A DNA stretch of 64,000 nucleotides from Cellvibrio sp. 79 (GTDB lineage: Bacteria > Pseudomonadota > Gammaproteobacteria > Pseudomonadales > Cellvibrionaceae), in the NCBI GenBank assembly GCA_003056245.1, contig MVDH01000003.1, positions 1,537,331 through 1,601,330 of the forward strand. Reading direction: 5' to 3'. A program made the position numbers and the translations under genes. Positions 1 to 8,416 of the stretch are shown here, one piece after another. Below the pieces are notes generated by a model. That model had not been told where the DNA came from. It saw only the letters and a list, made by a program, of their open reading frames with translations, and did no database searches. Each line of letters opens with the position of its first letter. Position 1 is the stretch's first letter.

Positions 1-420
1 TTTCTCTCGGTCGGTAGTAACGACTTGACGCAATATTTGCTGGCGGTGGATCGCAATAATGCCCAGGTTGCTGATTTATACCAGCCATTCCATCCTGCTG
101 TGCTGCGTGCGCTGCAATACATTGTGTATGCCGCCCACGATGCAGGTATCAGCGTCAGTATTTGTGGTGAGTTGGCGGGCGACCCTGGCGCCGCCATCCT
201 ATTGATGGCGATGGGCTATGACATGTTGTCCATGAACGCTACTAACTTGCCCAAAGTGAAGTCGGTAATTCGTGGTATTACTTTTGCCCGCGCCAAGCAG
301 CTGCTGGCCGAGGTTATGGGCATGTCCAACGGTGATCTCATCCGCGAACGTATTGACCGCGAATTACGCGAGACTGGTTTAACCCGTCTGATTCGTCCGG
401 TGGCTTCTGATAGCAATTAG
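1..420 (+). CDS. ptsP: Phosphoenolpyruvate-protein phosphotransferase PtsP (EI-Ntr), C-terminal part
   Basis: The reading frame is open from base 1, so the gene starts upstream of the window; the last 139 codons are present. The visible part is the end of the PEP-utilising TIM-barrel domain: the SVGSNDLTQY segment near the left edge and the SICGELAGDP segment around residue 55, whose cysteine corresponds to the catalytic cysteine of enzyme I proteins. By family knowledge, PtsP takes phosphate from PEP and passes it to NPr in the nitrogen-related PTS, a cytoplasmic regulatory chain. Placement directly before lgt and thyA matches the ptsP-lgt-thyA order common in gammaproteobacteria, which supports PtsP over the sugar enzyme I. 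The N-terminal GAF domain that would settle this lies outside the window. Confidence 0.93.
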   Translation, partial: FLSVGSNDLTQYLLAVDRNNAQVADLYQPFHPAVLRALQYIVYAAHDAGISVSICGELAGDPGAAILLMAMGYDMLSMNATNLPKVKSVIRGITFARAKQLLAEVMGMSNGDLIRERIDRELRETGLTRLIRPVASDSN

Positions 421-522
421 ATAGCCCCGGATAAAAACAAACTTCGTAAATTATTCGTCGGCCGATGGTTTTCCGCGTCATAATGCCGCGCTTTAAGCCG
501 GCATCAGCAAATTCAGGTGTTT

Positions 523-1377
523 ATGTTGCAGTACCCCGATATTGATCCCATTGCGTTCACCTTGTTCAAAGACCCGATTCACCTCGGCAATCTGGCTATT
601 GGTCCCTTTAGCGTACATTGGTACGGGATCATGTACTTGCTAGCGTTTTTGAGCGCCTGGTTAATTGCGCTATATCGCACTCGCGCACCGCACTCACCGG
701 TGAACAAACTCCAGGTCGAAAACCTGATTACCTACGGGGCGTTCGGGGTGATTCTCGGTGGTCGCTTTGGTTATGTGTTGTTTTATAACTTTGATAAGTG
801 GCTGCAAGATCCGCTTTGGTTGTTCCGTGTGTGGGAGGGGGGGATGTCCTTTCATGGTGGTTTGATTGGCGTGATCGTAGCGATGTTTATTTATTCGCGC
901 CGCATTGGCCGCCCGTTCACCACTGTGATGGATTTTGTTGCGCCGATTGTCCCGCTTGGGCTTGGCTTTGGCCGGCTCGGAAACTTTATTGGCCAGGAAT
1001 TGTGGGGGCGTGTTAGCGATGTGCCCTGGGCGATGGTATTTCCTAAAGCGATGGACCCGGTTGGCGTCGCTCGTCATCCGAGCCAGCTATACCAGGCGTT
1101 TCTGGAAGGGCTGGTGCTTTTTCTTATCGTATTCTGGTTTTCTGCCAAACCGCGCCCGCGTTGTGCGGTTTCAGGTGTTTTCCTGATTGGTTATTCCATT
1201 TTCCGGTTCAGCATGGAGTTCGTGCGCGAACCGGACCAGGGGATTGGCTTTGACTTGTTAGGGTGGATGACTCGCGGGCAACTACTGTGCGTACCTATGT
1301 TCCTGTTAGGCGTCGGGTTATTGATCTATGCCTATGGCGTCGTTGCAAAAACCAGTCAACCGCAAAAAGTGCAGTGA
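523..1377 (+). CDS. lgt: Prolipoprotein diacylglyceryl transferase
   Basis: An integral inner-membrane enzyme that moves diacylglycerol from phosphatidylglycerol to the lipobox cysteine of prolipoproteins, the first step of lipoprotein maturation. The roughly 284-residue protein has about seven hydrophobic segments, the family signature around GGMSFHGGLIG (near residue 108), and the GRLGNFIGQELWGR stretch carrying the conserved Arg, Asn and Glu residues. A RHPSQLYQAFLEG segment follows, also typical. I chose ATG at 523, preceded by an AGGTG ribosome site; a GTG two codons upstream would overlap that site. It sits about 100 bases after ptsP and 53 before thyA. Several lipoproteins in this window (LamG, HzsA-like and DUF4266 proteins) would be its substrates. 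Confidence 0.97.
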   Translation: MLQYPDIDPIAFTLFKDPIHLGNLAIGPFSVHWYGIMYLLAFLSAWLIALYRTRAPHSPVNKLQVENLITYGAFGVILGGRFGYVLFYNFDKWLQDPLWLFRVWEGGMSFHGGLIGVIVAMFIYSRRIGRPFTTVMDFVAPIVPLGLGFGRLGNFIGQELWGRVSDVPWAMVFPKAMDPVGVARHPSQLYQAFLEGLVLFLIVFWFSAKPRPRCAVSGVFLIGYSIFRFSMEFVREPDQGIGFDLLGWMTRGQLLCVPMFLLGVGLLIYAYGVVAKTSQPQKVQ

Positions 1378-1430
1378 TCAAAAGTCAGGCAAGCTAACAG
1401 TTAAGACGAATTAAAAATGCAGGTTGTTGA

Positions 1431-2270
1431 ATGAAGCAATATCTCGAATTAATGCGTGACGTGGTGGATAACGGCATCCAGCGCGGTGACCGCACCGGCA
1501 CTGGAACCCGTTCTGTATTTGGTCGCCAGTTGCGTTTTGACCTGAGCAAAGGTTTCCCGCTGGTCACTACCAAAACCGTCCATCTCAAAAGTGTAATTGT
1601 TGAACTGTTGTGGTTTCTGCAAGGCCGTACTGATGTCACCTGGTTAAAAGAGCGTGGCTGTAGTATCTGGAATGAATGGGCTACTGAAAGCGGCGATCTC
1701 GGCCCGGTGTATGGCAAGCAATGGCGCAGTTGGGCGTGCCCCGATGGTTCTACTATCGACCAGATTTCCCAGGTTATTGCCCAAATTAAAAAGAACCCCT
1801 ATTCGCGCCGTTTGATTGTGAGCGCCTGGAATCCGGCTGATTTGCCCGATGAATCCATGAGCCCCCAGCAAAACGTAGAGCATGGCCGTATGGCATTGGC
1901 CGCCTGTCATACCCTGTTCCAGTTTTATGTTGCCGATGGCAAATTGTCTTGCCAGCTTTACCAGCGCAGTGCTGATTTGTTCCTCGGAGTCCCGTTCAAT
2001 ATCGCCAGCTATGCGCTGCTGACCCACATGATTGCCCACCAATGTGATCTGGAGGTTGGTGATTTCGTACATACTTTTGGCGATTGCCACCTGTATAACA
2101 ATCACATCACCGATAGCATCGTGTTTGAGCAACTGGCGCGTGAGCCGAAGCCGCTACCGCAACTGAAAATCCTGCGCAAACCCGCATCAATTTTTGATTA
2201 CGAGCTGCAGGATTTCGAGTTTGAAGGCTATCAGCCGCACCCGCGTATCGCTGCGCCTATCGCTATTTAA
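1431..2270 (+). CDS. thyA: Thymidylate synthase
   Basis: Methylates dUMP to dTMP using methylene-tetrahydrofolate, the de novo source of thymine for DNA. The 279-residue protein shows the [14 protein letters not shown] phosphate-binding loop near the N-terminus and the catalytic cysteine in [10 protein letters not shown] (Cys159), followed by the [18 protein letters not shown] signature. The family is usually 264 residues; the extra length lies just before the catalytic cysteine (a segment containing [13 protein letters not shown]), an insertion also known in some bacterial ThyA proteins. ATG at 1431 begins right at the conserved MKQYLELM start. folA follows 67 bases downstream; the pair is metabolically coupled, because ThyA turns tetrahydrofolate into the dihydrofolate that FolA reduces. 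Confidence 0.98.
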   Translation: MKQYLELMRDVVDNGIQRGDRTGTGTRSVFGRQLRFDLSKGFPLVTTKTVHLKSVIVELLWFLQGRTDVTWLKERGCSIWNEWATESGDLGPVYGKQWRSWACPDGSTIDQISQVIAQIKKNPYSRRLIVSAWNPADLPDESMSPQQNVEHGRMALAACHTLFQFYVADGKLSCQLYQRSADLFLGVPFNIASYALLTHMIAHQCDLEVGDFVHTFGDCHLYNNHITDSIVFEQLAREPKPLPQLKILRKPASIFDYELQDFEFEGYQPHPRIAAPIAI

Positions 2271-2337
2271 TGGCGTTACTAACAGGGTAATTAGTTAATA
2301 GTACGGATAATTAATAGATAAGAAGGGTAAGGTTTTG

Positions 2338-2847
2338 ATGAAATTGGCCATTATTGTAGCGGCAGCCAAAAACGGTACTATCGGGCGCAATAACCAGTTG
2401 CCCTGGCATCTGCCGCAGGATTTGAAATATTTTAAATCCGTCACTTTGGGCAAGCCGGTCATCATGGGGCGCAAGACGTATGAGTCTATCGGACGGCCCT
2501 TGCCCGGGCGCACTAACATCGTCATAACTCGCCAGCAGAACTGGCAGCCCGGGTCAGGTGTTATTGTGGTTTCCAGCCTTGAGCAGGCAATTTCGGCGGC
2601 GAAAGCTGCTACGGCTGGTGTATCGGATGCCGAGGCGATGATCATTGGTGGCGCCGAGATCTATCGGTTGGCACTCGAACTGGCGGATCGCGTTTACCTG
2701 ACACAAATTGAAGCAGACATTGAGGGTGATGCGACCTTCCCGGCGTTACCGGCTACACTGTGGGAGCTGACATCCGCCGTTGCCGGTGATTCGGCGGCTG
2801 AATTACCGCATCGTTTTTGTGTCTATGACCGTATGATCGGCAAGTGA
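2338..2847 (+). CDS. folA: Dihydrofolate reductase
   Basis: Reduces dihydrofolate to tetrahydrofolate with NADPH, the step that recycles folate after thymidylate synthesis and the target of trimethoprim. The 169-residue size is normal. Family marks are the N-terminal MKLAIIVAAAKNGTIGRNNQLPWHLPQDL with the active-site acidic residue in the PQDL segment, the GKPVIMGRKTYESIG NADPH-binding segment, and IIGGAEIY near residue 100. ATG at 2338 is preferred over the adjacent TTG at 2335 because it starts the conserved N-terminus and lies behind an AAGGGTAAGG ribosome site. It follows thyA on the same strand, so the two are probably co-transcribed. About 260 bases without an evident gene follow before the next operon, presumably holding its promoter. 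Confidence 0.97.
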   Translation: MKLAIIVAAAKNGTIGRNNQLPWHLPQDLKYFKSVTLGKPVIMGRKTYESIGRPLPGRTNIVITRQQNWQPGSGVIVVSSLEQAISAAKAATAGVSDAEAMIIGGAEIYRLALELADRVYLTQIEADIEGDATFPALPATLWELTSAVAGDSAAELPHRFCVYDRMIGK

Positions 2848-3110
2848 ATGCAGGCTAGATAAAACGCTGACAATTTTCATTGTTATCAACAAACTGCCTT
2901 ATTCAAGTGCACAGCGTGTTACCTAAATACACGCAAAAAAAGTCTATAAGATAAATCATGGATGTGGTTTGAGGTGCTCATTACAATGCGCCCGTTGTTC
3001 GCAGTTGCGCGCCAATGATGCCTGCTGCGGCTAAACCAGATTACTCACATTCGCAGTTTTTTGCCGATTATCTCCAAAAAACTCATCATTAGGACCCGGT
3101 TGGGAGGGTT

Positions 3111-3896
3111 ATGGAAAAGCATCGATTTTTAGCGGTGTTGTCGTCCGCTTTGCTGTGTGCGAGCCTGCTGGCGTCAAGCCAGCTGATGGCGCAAACAGCT
3201 ACTGTCGATGCGGTGCTGCAAGCCGGGGAAAGCAAAACCAGCCAGGCCGAAGCGTCGCAAACCCGGATTGACCAACTGGCTAATGAAACCGAGGATCTGG
3301 CGCGCGAGTTCAAACAGCAAAATAAATTTATTGATGACCTGCGCATTTTTAATGCCCAGATGGAAAAACAAGTCTCCCTGCAATTACAAGTTGTCGATGA
3401 GCTGAATACGTCGATCGAAAAAGTGACGGTGATTGAACGGCAAATCCAACCCTTGATTTTCCGTATGCTCGACAGCCTGGAGCAGTTTGTAAAGCTCGAT
3501 AAACCCTTTTCCCTGCGTGAGCGCCAGGAGCGTTTGGCTATGTTGCGCGCCAACCAGGACCGCGCTGATCTGCCCGTCTCCGAAAAATTCCGCCAGGTGC
3601 TCGAGGCCTACAAAATCGAGTCAGCTTATGGCACCACCATTGAAGCTTACAAGGACACCTTGACCCTTGCGGGGCAGCCGCGCGAGGTGAATATCTTGCG
3701 GGTTGGTCGTATTGCGCTGATGTACCAAACCACGGATACCACGTTAAGTGGCTATTGGGACTCGTCCAAACGCAGCTGGATTGCTCTGGACAGCTCCTAC
3801 AAAGCTCGCATCCTGAAAGGATTGCGCATCGCGCGCGACCAAACTGCCAGCGATATTATGGTATTACCCGTGCAGGCGCCGGAGCGTTCAAAATGA
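3111..3896 (+). CDS. DUF3450-family periplasmic coiled-coil protein (TonB2-type operon)
   Basis: A 261-residue protein with a signal peptide ending near SSQLMAQ (residue 28), then a long heptad-rich region (residues about 35-130) predicted as coiled coil, then a C-terminal globular part. Length, residue pattern and position match DUF3450. In marine gammaproteobacteria this family is the first gene of TtpC/TonB2-type energy-transduction operons. Its molecular role is not established; it probably acts in the periplasm alongside the ExbB-like channel. The stop overlaps the next start (ATGA), indicating tight translational coupling. ATG at 3111 lies behind a GGGAGGGTT ribosome site. This is the promoter-proximal gene of the operon. 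Confidence 0.88.
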   Translation: MEKHRFLAVLSSALLCASLLASSQLMAQTATVDAVLQAGESKTSQAEASQTRIDQLANETEDLAREFKQQNKFIDDLRIFNAQMEKQVSLQLQVVDELNTSIEKVTVIERQIQPLIFRMLDSLEQFVKLDKPFSLRERQERLAMLRANQDRADLPVSEKFRQVLEAYKIESAYGTTIEAYKDTLTLAGQPREVNILRVGRIALMYQTTDTTLSGYWDSSKRSWIALDSSYKARILKGLRIARDQTASDIMVLPVQAPERSK

Positions 3897-5269
3897 TCTT
3901 GAGAACCCTGTTCGCCCTGGTTGTAACGATTTTATCGGTGAGCGCGTTAGCACAACCGGAGCGCGCGCAAAACCTTGATCAATTACTGGAAATGATCAAG
4001 CGCTCGCAAATCAGCGAGTCGGCTGAGCATCGTCAGCGCGAGGCGGAATTTGCCCGCGATAAAGCCAACCAGGCCCGCTTGCTGGAGCAGGCAAAAGTAA
4101 CGCGCGAGCAGCTTGAAGCGCGCGCCGCCGAGCTGGAACGGCTCTATTCCGAGCAACAATTAGTGGTTAATAGCAAGAAGGCGCAGTTGAGTGATCGCCT
4201 CGGTTCGATGCGCGAGTTGTTCGGCCACCTGACCTCCACTGCCGGGGATTTGCGCGGCGTACTCGATACGTCCCTGGTCAGTGCCCAATACCCGGGACGG
4301 GGCGATTTCTTGCAGGCATTGATCGAAAAAATGAATGGCAGTACCCAATTGCCAGACATTGAAGAAATTGAGCATCTCTGGTTTGAAGCCCAGCGGGAAA
4401 TGATCGAAACCGGGCGAATTGCAGCCTTCAATGGTCCGGTCGTAAAAGTGAGTGGTGAAACCCGCACCCAGGAAATTGTACGCATCGGAGCATATAACCT
4501 TGTTTCAGATGGCCATTACCTGAGTTTTGATGGGCGGAAAATTGAGGAACTGGTGCGTCAACCGGCCGATGATTTACTGGCAGCGATGGCTGAACTGCAG
4601 GCGGCAAAAAGCGGCACCACAGTCGATGTTGGTATAGATCCTTCCGGTCCACGCGGGGGGCAATTGCTGTTGGCGTTGACCCAAAAGCCCACGTTTATGG
4701 AGTATCTGGACCAGGGCGGCTTGGTTGGCTGGGCGATAGTATGGGTGGGCATCGTGGGGCTTGCATTAGGTGCCTGGCGTATATACGTGCTACTTACTGT
4801 GAGCAGTAAGGTCCAGGCCCAATTACATAACCAGACTCCCAGCTCGGATAACCCCCTTGGCCGTGTGTTGATCGTTGCCGAAGAAAACGCAGCGGTCGAT
4901 CTGGAAACCCTTGAGTTGAAACTGGAAGAAGCTGTACTGCGCGAGCGCCCAGCGATCGAGAGCGGTTTGTCGATGATGAAAATTATCGCCGCCGTTGCTC
5001 CACTCCTTGGGCTCCTTGGAACGGTGACCGGCATGATCACCACCTTCCAGGCAATTACTATTTTCGGTGCAGGCGATGCCAAGAATATGGCGGTCGGTAT
5101 TTCAATGGCGTTGGTCACGACAGTACAAGGGTTAGTCGTTGCGATCCCGATGGTACTAATGCACACATTGGTAAATGGCCGGGCTAAATCCGTTATCCAT
5201 ATCCTGGACGAACAAAGTGCAGGTTTGGTTGCGGAAAACGCTGAGCGCAAAGCCGCAACGCAGGCCTGA
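3893..5269 (+). CDS. MotA/TolQ/ExbB proton channel protein with periplasmic extension (TtpC-like)
   Basis: A 458-residue protein. A signal peptide (ending near SALAQPE) precedes a roughly 230-residue periplasmic region with strong coiled coil (residues about 30-100). A transmembrane segment (about 278-298) and the MotA/TolQ/ExbB channel domain follow, with the MKIIAAVAPLLGLLGTVTGMI signature near residue 365 and a second hydrophobic pair after it. Ordinary ExbB is about 240 residues, so the N-terminal half is an extension, as in TtpC of Vibrio TonB2 systems. ATG at 3893 overlaps the previous stop by four bases; an in-frame upstream start would lie deep in that gene and lose the signal peptide. 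By family knowledge it converts proton motive force into mechanical work on TonB. Confidence 0.9.
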   Translation: MILRTLFALVVTILSVSALAQPERAQNLDQLLEMIKRSQISESAEHRQREAEFARDKANQARLLEQAKVTREQLEARAAELERLYSEQQLVVNSKKAQLSDRLGSMRELFGHLTSTAGDLRGVLDTSLVSAQYPGRGDFLQALIEKMNGSTQLPDIEEIEHLWFEAQREMIETGRIAAFNGPVVKVSGETRTQEIVRIGAYNLVSDGHYLSFDGRKIEELVRQPADDLLAAMAELQAAKSGTTVDVGIDPSGPRGGQLLLALTQKPTFMEYLDQGGLVGWAIVWVGIVGLALGAWRIYVLLTVSSKVQAQLHNQTPSSDNPLGRVLIVAEENAAVDLETLELKLEEAVLRERPAIESGLSMMKIIAAVAPLLGLLGTVTGMITTFQAITIFGAGDAKNMAVGISMALVTTVQGLVVAIPMVLMHTLVNGRAKSVIHILDEQSAGLVAENAERKAATQA

Positions 5270-5274
5270 TAACC

Positions 5275-5802
5275 ATGCAACCGCTACTGGACGCGATAGC
5301 AACCCTCCGCGCCTTTCTCGATCAGGGCGGTTTGCTGATGTATTTCATCGCACTGCTGACACTGTGTATGTGGACCCTGATTTTTGAGCGACTGTCGTAT
5401 TTCAAGGGTGATTTAAAACCGGAGCTGCAAGAGTTTTTCAGTGCATGGGAAGCGCGCCGTGAGCGCAAATCCTGGTATGCCCATAAAATCCGCATTGCAA
5501 TGATCTCGCGGGTGAATGGTCGGATCGATGCCAATCTCGATATTATTTCTGCGCTGGTTGCCCTCTGTCCGCTCCTGGGATTATTGGGCACCGTAACCGG
5601 TATGATCGAAGTATTCAGTGTGCTTTCCACCAGCGGTGGAGGTAACGCAAGATCAATGGCAAACGGGGTATCCAAGGCGACTATCCCGGTAATGGCAGGC
5701 ATGGTATCCGCTATCAGCGGATTGTTTGTCCATGCTTATCTGGCGCGGGTAGCGAACGCTGAAAAAGCGCTGTTTGCAGATCATCTCACGATGGACCATT
5801 AA
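5275..5802 (+). CDS. exbB: Biopolymer transport protein ExbB (MotA/TolQ/ExbB family)
   Basis: A 175-residue inner-membrane protein with an N-terminal transmembrane helix (residues about 18-38), a cytoplasmic loop, and a C-terminal helix pair containing the ISALVALCPLLGLLGTVTGMI channel signature and a conserved SKATIPVMAGMVSAISG segment. It is the short ExbB of the operon, beside the long TtpC-like paralogue just upstream (gap 5 bases). Two channel-type proteins in one operon is the normal arrangement for TonB2-type systems. With ExbD and TonB, which follow, it would form the proton-driven inner-membrane motor that powers outer-membrane transporters. Confidence 0.93.
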   Translation: MQPLLDAIATLRAFLDQGGLLMYFIALLTLCMWTLIFERLSYFKGDLKPELQEFFSAWEARRERKSWYAHKIRIAMISRVNGRIDANLDIISALVALCPLLGLLGTVTGMIEVFSVLSTSGGGNARSMANGVSKATIPVMAGMVSAISGLFVHAYLARVANAEKALFADHLTMDH

Positions 5803-5879
5803 TTATTCATTCACGATTCGGGTAAGCATTTCGGCAACAGTTTTGGTCATCCATAACTGCTTTTGCTGTGGGACTGTTG

Positions 5880-6293
5880 ATGAGCCGGCATAAAGCAAAA
5901 TTTGAAGAAGACGTGCAAGCGATAGATCTAACACCCATGTTGGATGTGGTCTTTATCATGCTGGTTTTTTTCATCGTGACCGCTTCCTATGTAAAAGAGA
6001 CGGGGCGCGAGGTAATGCGGCCGGACTCCACTACCGCCCAGGACCAACCGAAAGCCCTGCTATTAATTACTGTAACTGCCGATAACGAAATCTGGATGAA
6101 CAAGCAGCGCATAGATCAGCGAGCGTTGCGCCGTACCATTGAGCGTATGCGGATTGATAATCCCAAAGCAGCGCTCTCGATCCAGGCGGATATCCTTGCT
6201 GATATGAAGAACATTTTTGTGATTGTTAATACCGCGCGCGATGCCGGTATTGATGATGTGATTGTCTCGACTCCCAAACGTGGCCAGCCATGA
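5880..6293 (+). CDS. exbD: Biopolymer transport protein ExbD
   Basis: A 137-residue ExbD/TolR-family protein. The short cytoplasmic N-terminus leads into one transmembrane helix containing IDLTPMLDVVFIMLVFFIVTA, whose aspartate is the conserved proton-path residue. The periplasmic domain follows. ATG at 5880 fits the family length better than the in-frame GTG four codons upstream. Its last bases overlap the tonB start by four (ATGA), so the two are translated together. It works with the two ExbB-like proteins encoded immediately upstream. Confidence 0.94.
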   Translation: MSRHKAKFEEDVQAIDLTPMLDVVFIMLVFFIVTASYVKETGREVMRPDSTTAQDQPKALLLITVTADNEIWMNKQRIDQRALRRTIERMRIDNPKAALSIQADILADMKNIFVIVNTARDAGIDDVIVSTPKRGQP

Positions 6294-6910
6294 ACCTGAC
6301 ACGAATGGCGGTGGGAGCAATGCTCGGGGTCATGACGACCCTGTGCCTACTGTTTCTTATGAATTTGCTTATCAATAATCAATTTGAAGAGCCGGATGAT
6401 TACCGCACAATTCCTGTGGCCCCCGTCCTGATGCCTAATATCAGCACCGAAAAACGTGCGGAAGCGCCGCCACCGGTCAAGCCACCGGAGCCGGCACAAC
6501 CACCGGAAGAAATGTCAGTGCAGGATTTTGAAATTCCGGAAATTGTTATTCCGGTAGATTTCGATAAGCCTATTTTCAACGATACCTTGCTGGATACCCG
6601 TGCCCTAGTATTTACCGAAGGCGAATACATACCCATAGTAAAAGTGCAGCCGGAATATCCTAATTCGGCGCTCTCCCGTGGTATTGAGGGATATTGCACC
6701 GTGGCTTACACCATCACAGAAACTGGTGTGACCCGCGATGCGCGCACGGTCACCGACGATTGCCGCACCAAAGATGGCCAGCTCACCACGGTGTTTGATC
6801 GAGTCTCGGTGCGTGCGGCACTGAAATTTAAATACAAACCCAAAGTGGTTGATGGCAAACCTGTTGAAATTCACGGCGTAAAAAGTCGCTTCGTTTTTGA
6901 GATGAAATAG
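6290..6910 (+). CDS. tonB: TonB-family energy-transducing protein
   Basis: A 206-residue protein with an N-terminal signal-anchor helix (residues about 9-29), a proline-rich spacer (APPPVKPPEPAQPPEE, about 60-75), and a C-terminal TonB domain containing the VKVQPEYPNSALSRGIEGYCTVAYTI segment (about 118-145). By family knowledge the C-terminus binds the TonB box of outer-membrane receptors and carries energy from ExbB/ExbD. The short proline region and CxxxY pattern are typical of TonB2 rather than classical TonB. It overlaps exbD by four bases and is followed nine bases later by a TPR gene. The receptor it serves is not in this window. Confidence 0.92.
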   Translation: MNLTRMAVGAMLGVMTTLCLLFLMNLLINNQFEEPDDYRTIPVAPVLMPNISTEKRAEAPPPVKPPEPAQPPEEMSVQDFEIPEIVIPVDFDKPIFNDTLLDTRALVFTEGEYIPIVKVQPEYPNSALSRGIEGYCTVAYTITETGVTRDARTVTDDCRTKDGQLTTVFDRVSVRAALKFKYKPKVVDGKPVEIHGVKSRFVFEMK

Positions 6911-6918
6911 GTGCGGCA

Positions 6919-8301
6919 ATGGTTAAACGAATTGAAACAATAATAATCGCACGCTTGTTTCGGCACGTGTTCGTTCTGTTTTTATTGTTGGCGATTATCG
7001 GGCAATTGCCGGTTCAAATGAATCACGGCCAGTTCGGTCAGGTGTCGGCTCAGGTTATAAGCCAAAATATTCATCGCGATGAACAGCGTCCGCTGCCCCA
7101 TGTATCCGCAGCATTTGGTAATAAAATTGAAGAGGTTTTGATTTTTATCCAGCCTGCCAATCCGGATTCTGCATTAAATCCCGGCAAAGCCATTGCATTG
7201 TTATCGGCGCTGGAAGCCGATAGAAGCCAACTAAATGCCTATGAATTGGTATTGTTGTATCAATATTTTGGTTACGCCTATCTGGCGCAGGAAAATTACG
7301 CGCGTGCGGCGGATTATTTTAATCGCGCACTGGCACAGTCACCGCACTTGCCCGTAGCAATGGAAGCGCAAATTTTATTGGTGCTTGGACAAGTTTACCT
7401 GGTGGACGATAAACCGCGACAAGCGCTGAATACCATGCAGCGTTGGACGGAATATATCGATGATATGCATCCGGACCAGTGGGCATTGTTCGCAAAAATT
7501 TATTACAAGCTGGGCGATAACGATGACGCGCTGGTTAATATTACCGAAGCCATTGATGCGCAACTGGATAACAAAAAAATCCCGGCGGAATCCTGGTATT
7601 TATTGCAACACAGTTTGTATGTTGAAAAAGAGGATTATAAAAATGGCTTGGTTTCGCTGAAAAAACTGGTTGGGTATTATCCCAAGGCTCGCTATTGGAA
7701 AAGCCTCTCGCATATTTATGGTGAATTAAAACGCGACGAAGAATCTCTCGCTGCATTGGAAATTTGCTACCAGCTTGGCGGTCTGACGACTGAGAAAGAA
7801 TTGTTGAATCTTTCTTATTTGCTGATGGAAGAAAATGCACCTTATAAAGCGGCAAAGGTGTTAAGGAAAGGGCTTTATGTCGATCGGATTATTGCACCTG
7901 ATCCGAACAATTTAATGCTGCTGGCCGAGTCTTTACGCCTCGCCAAAAATTCTAAAGAGTCACTGGTTGAGTACGAAAAAGCTGCGAAAAATTCACGTGA
8001 TCCGGAATTGATTTTGCGATTGGCCAGCGCGTATTACGATAATGGAAAATTCAAAGAAGCGTCGCGTACAGCGCGTACTGCGCTGAAAGCTCCGCGTTTG
8101 AAACGCGTCGACCATGCAAATTTTGTAGTGGGCCAAGCAGAGCTTGCACAAAATAATTTTGATGAAGCATTAACGTTTTTTGAGGCAGCGAGTAAAGATC
8201 TACGCAGTGAGGCATCTGCAAAAGAATGGATTACCTATGTCGAGCGCGAAAAAATGAAAACATCTACTACATCAGCGACAGCGCTTCCAGTGCGACAGTA
8301 A
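6919..8301 (+). CDS. Tetratricopeptide-repeat protein of the TonB2 operon
   Basis: A 460-residue protein with an N-terminal hydrophobic segment (residues about 12-29, signal peptide or anchor) followed by at least seven TPR-like helical repeats, seen as regularly spaced A/L/Y patterns such as YFGYAYLAQENYARAADYF (near 114) and LASAYYDNGKFKEASRTAR (near 367). It begins eight bases after tonB and ends just before a strong terminator, so it is the last gene of the operon. TPR proteins at this position recur in DUF3450-TtpC-ExbB-ExbD-TonB operons. A periplasmic scaffold for the transducing complex is plausible, but its partner cannot be read from the sequence. Confidence 0.85.
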   Translation: MVKRIETIIIARLFRHVFVLFLLLAIIGQLPVQMNHGQFGQVSAQVISQNIHRDEQRPLPHVSAAFGNKIEEVLIFIQPANPDSALNPGKAIALLSALEADRSQLNAYELVLLYQYFGYAYLAQENYARAADYFNRALAQSPHLPVAMEAQILLVLGQVYLVDDKPRQALNTMQRWTEYIDDMHPDQWALFAKIYYKLGDNDDALVNITEAIDAQLDNKKIPAESWYLLQHSLYVEKEDYKNGLVSLKKLVGYYPKARYWKSLSHIYGELKRDEESLAALEICYQLGGLTTEKELLNLSYLLMEENAPYKAAKVLRKGLYVDRIIAPDPNNLMLLAESLRLAKNSKESLVEYEKAAKNSRDPELILRLASAYYDNGKFKEASRTARTALKAPRLKRVDHANFVVGQAELAQNNFDEALTFFEAASKDLRSEASAKEWITYVEREKMKTSTTSATALPVRQ

Positions 8302-8351
8302 TTTTGCTGTGCCGATAAAATTTGTAATGCTCTGGTAACCAGTGCCAGACC

Positions 8352-8381
8352 AAAAAGCCCGCAGTGATGCGGGCTTTTTTG
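8352..8381 (+). terminator. Rho-independent terminator of the TonB2 operon
   Basis: AAAAAGCCCGC and GCGGGCTTTTTT flank a five-base loop, giving a GC-rich stem followed by a T-run. It lies 50 bases after the TPR gene. The A-run on the left makes it usable in both directions, so it can also stop transcripts leaving ilvD on the minus strand. Confidence 0.9.
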
Positions 8382-8416
8382 TCGAGCGAGTTGTATTGCT
8401 ACAGAAACACAATCAG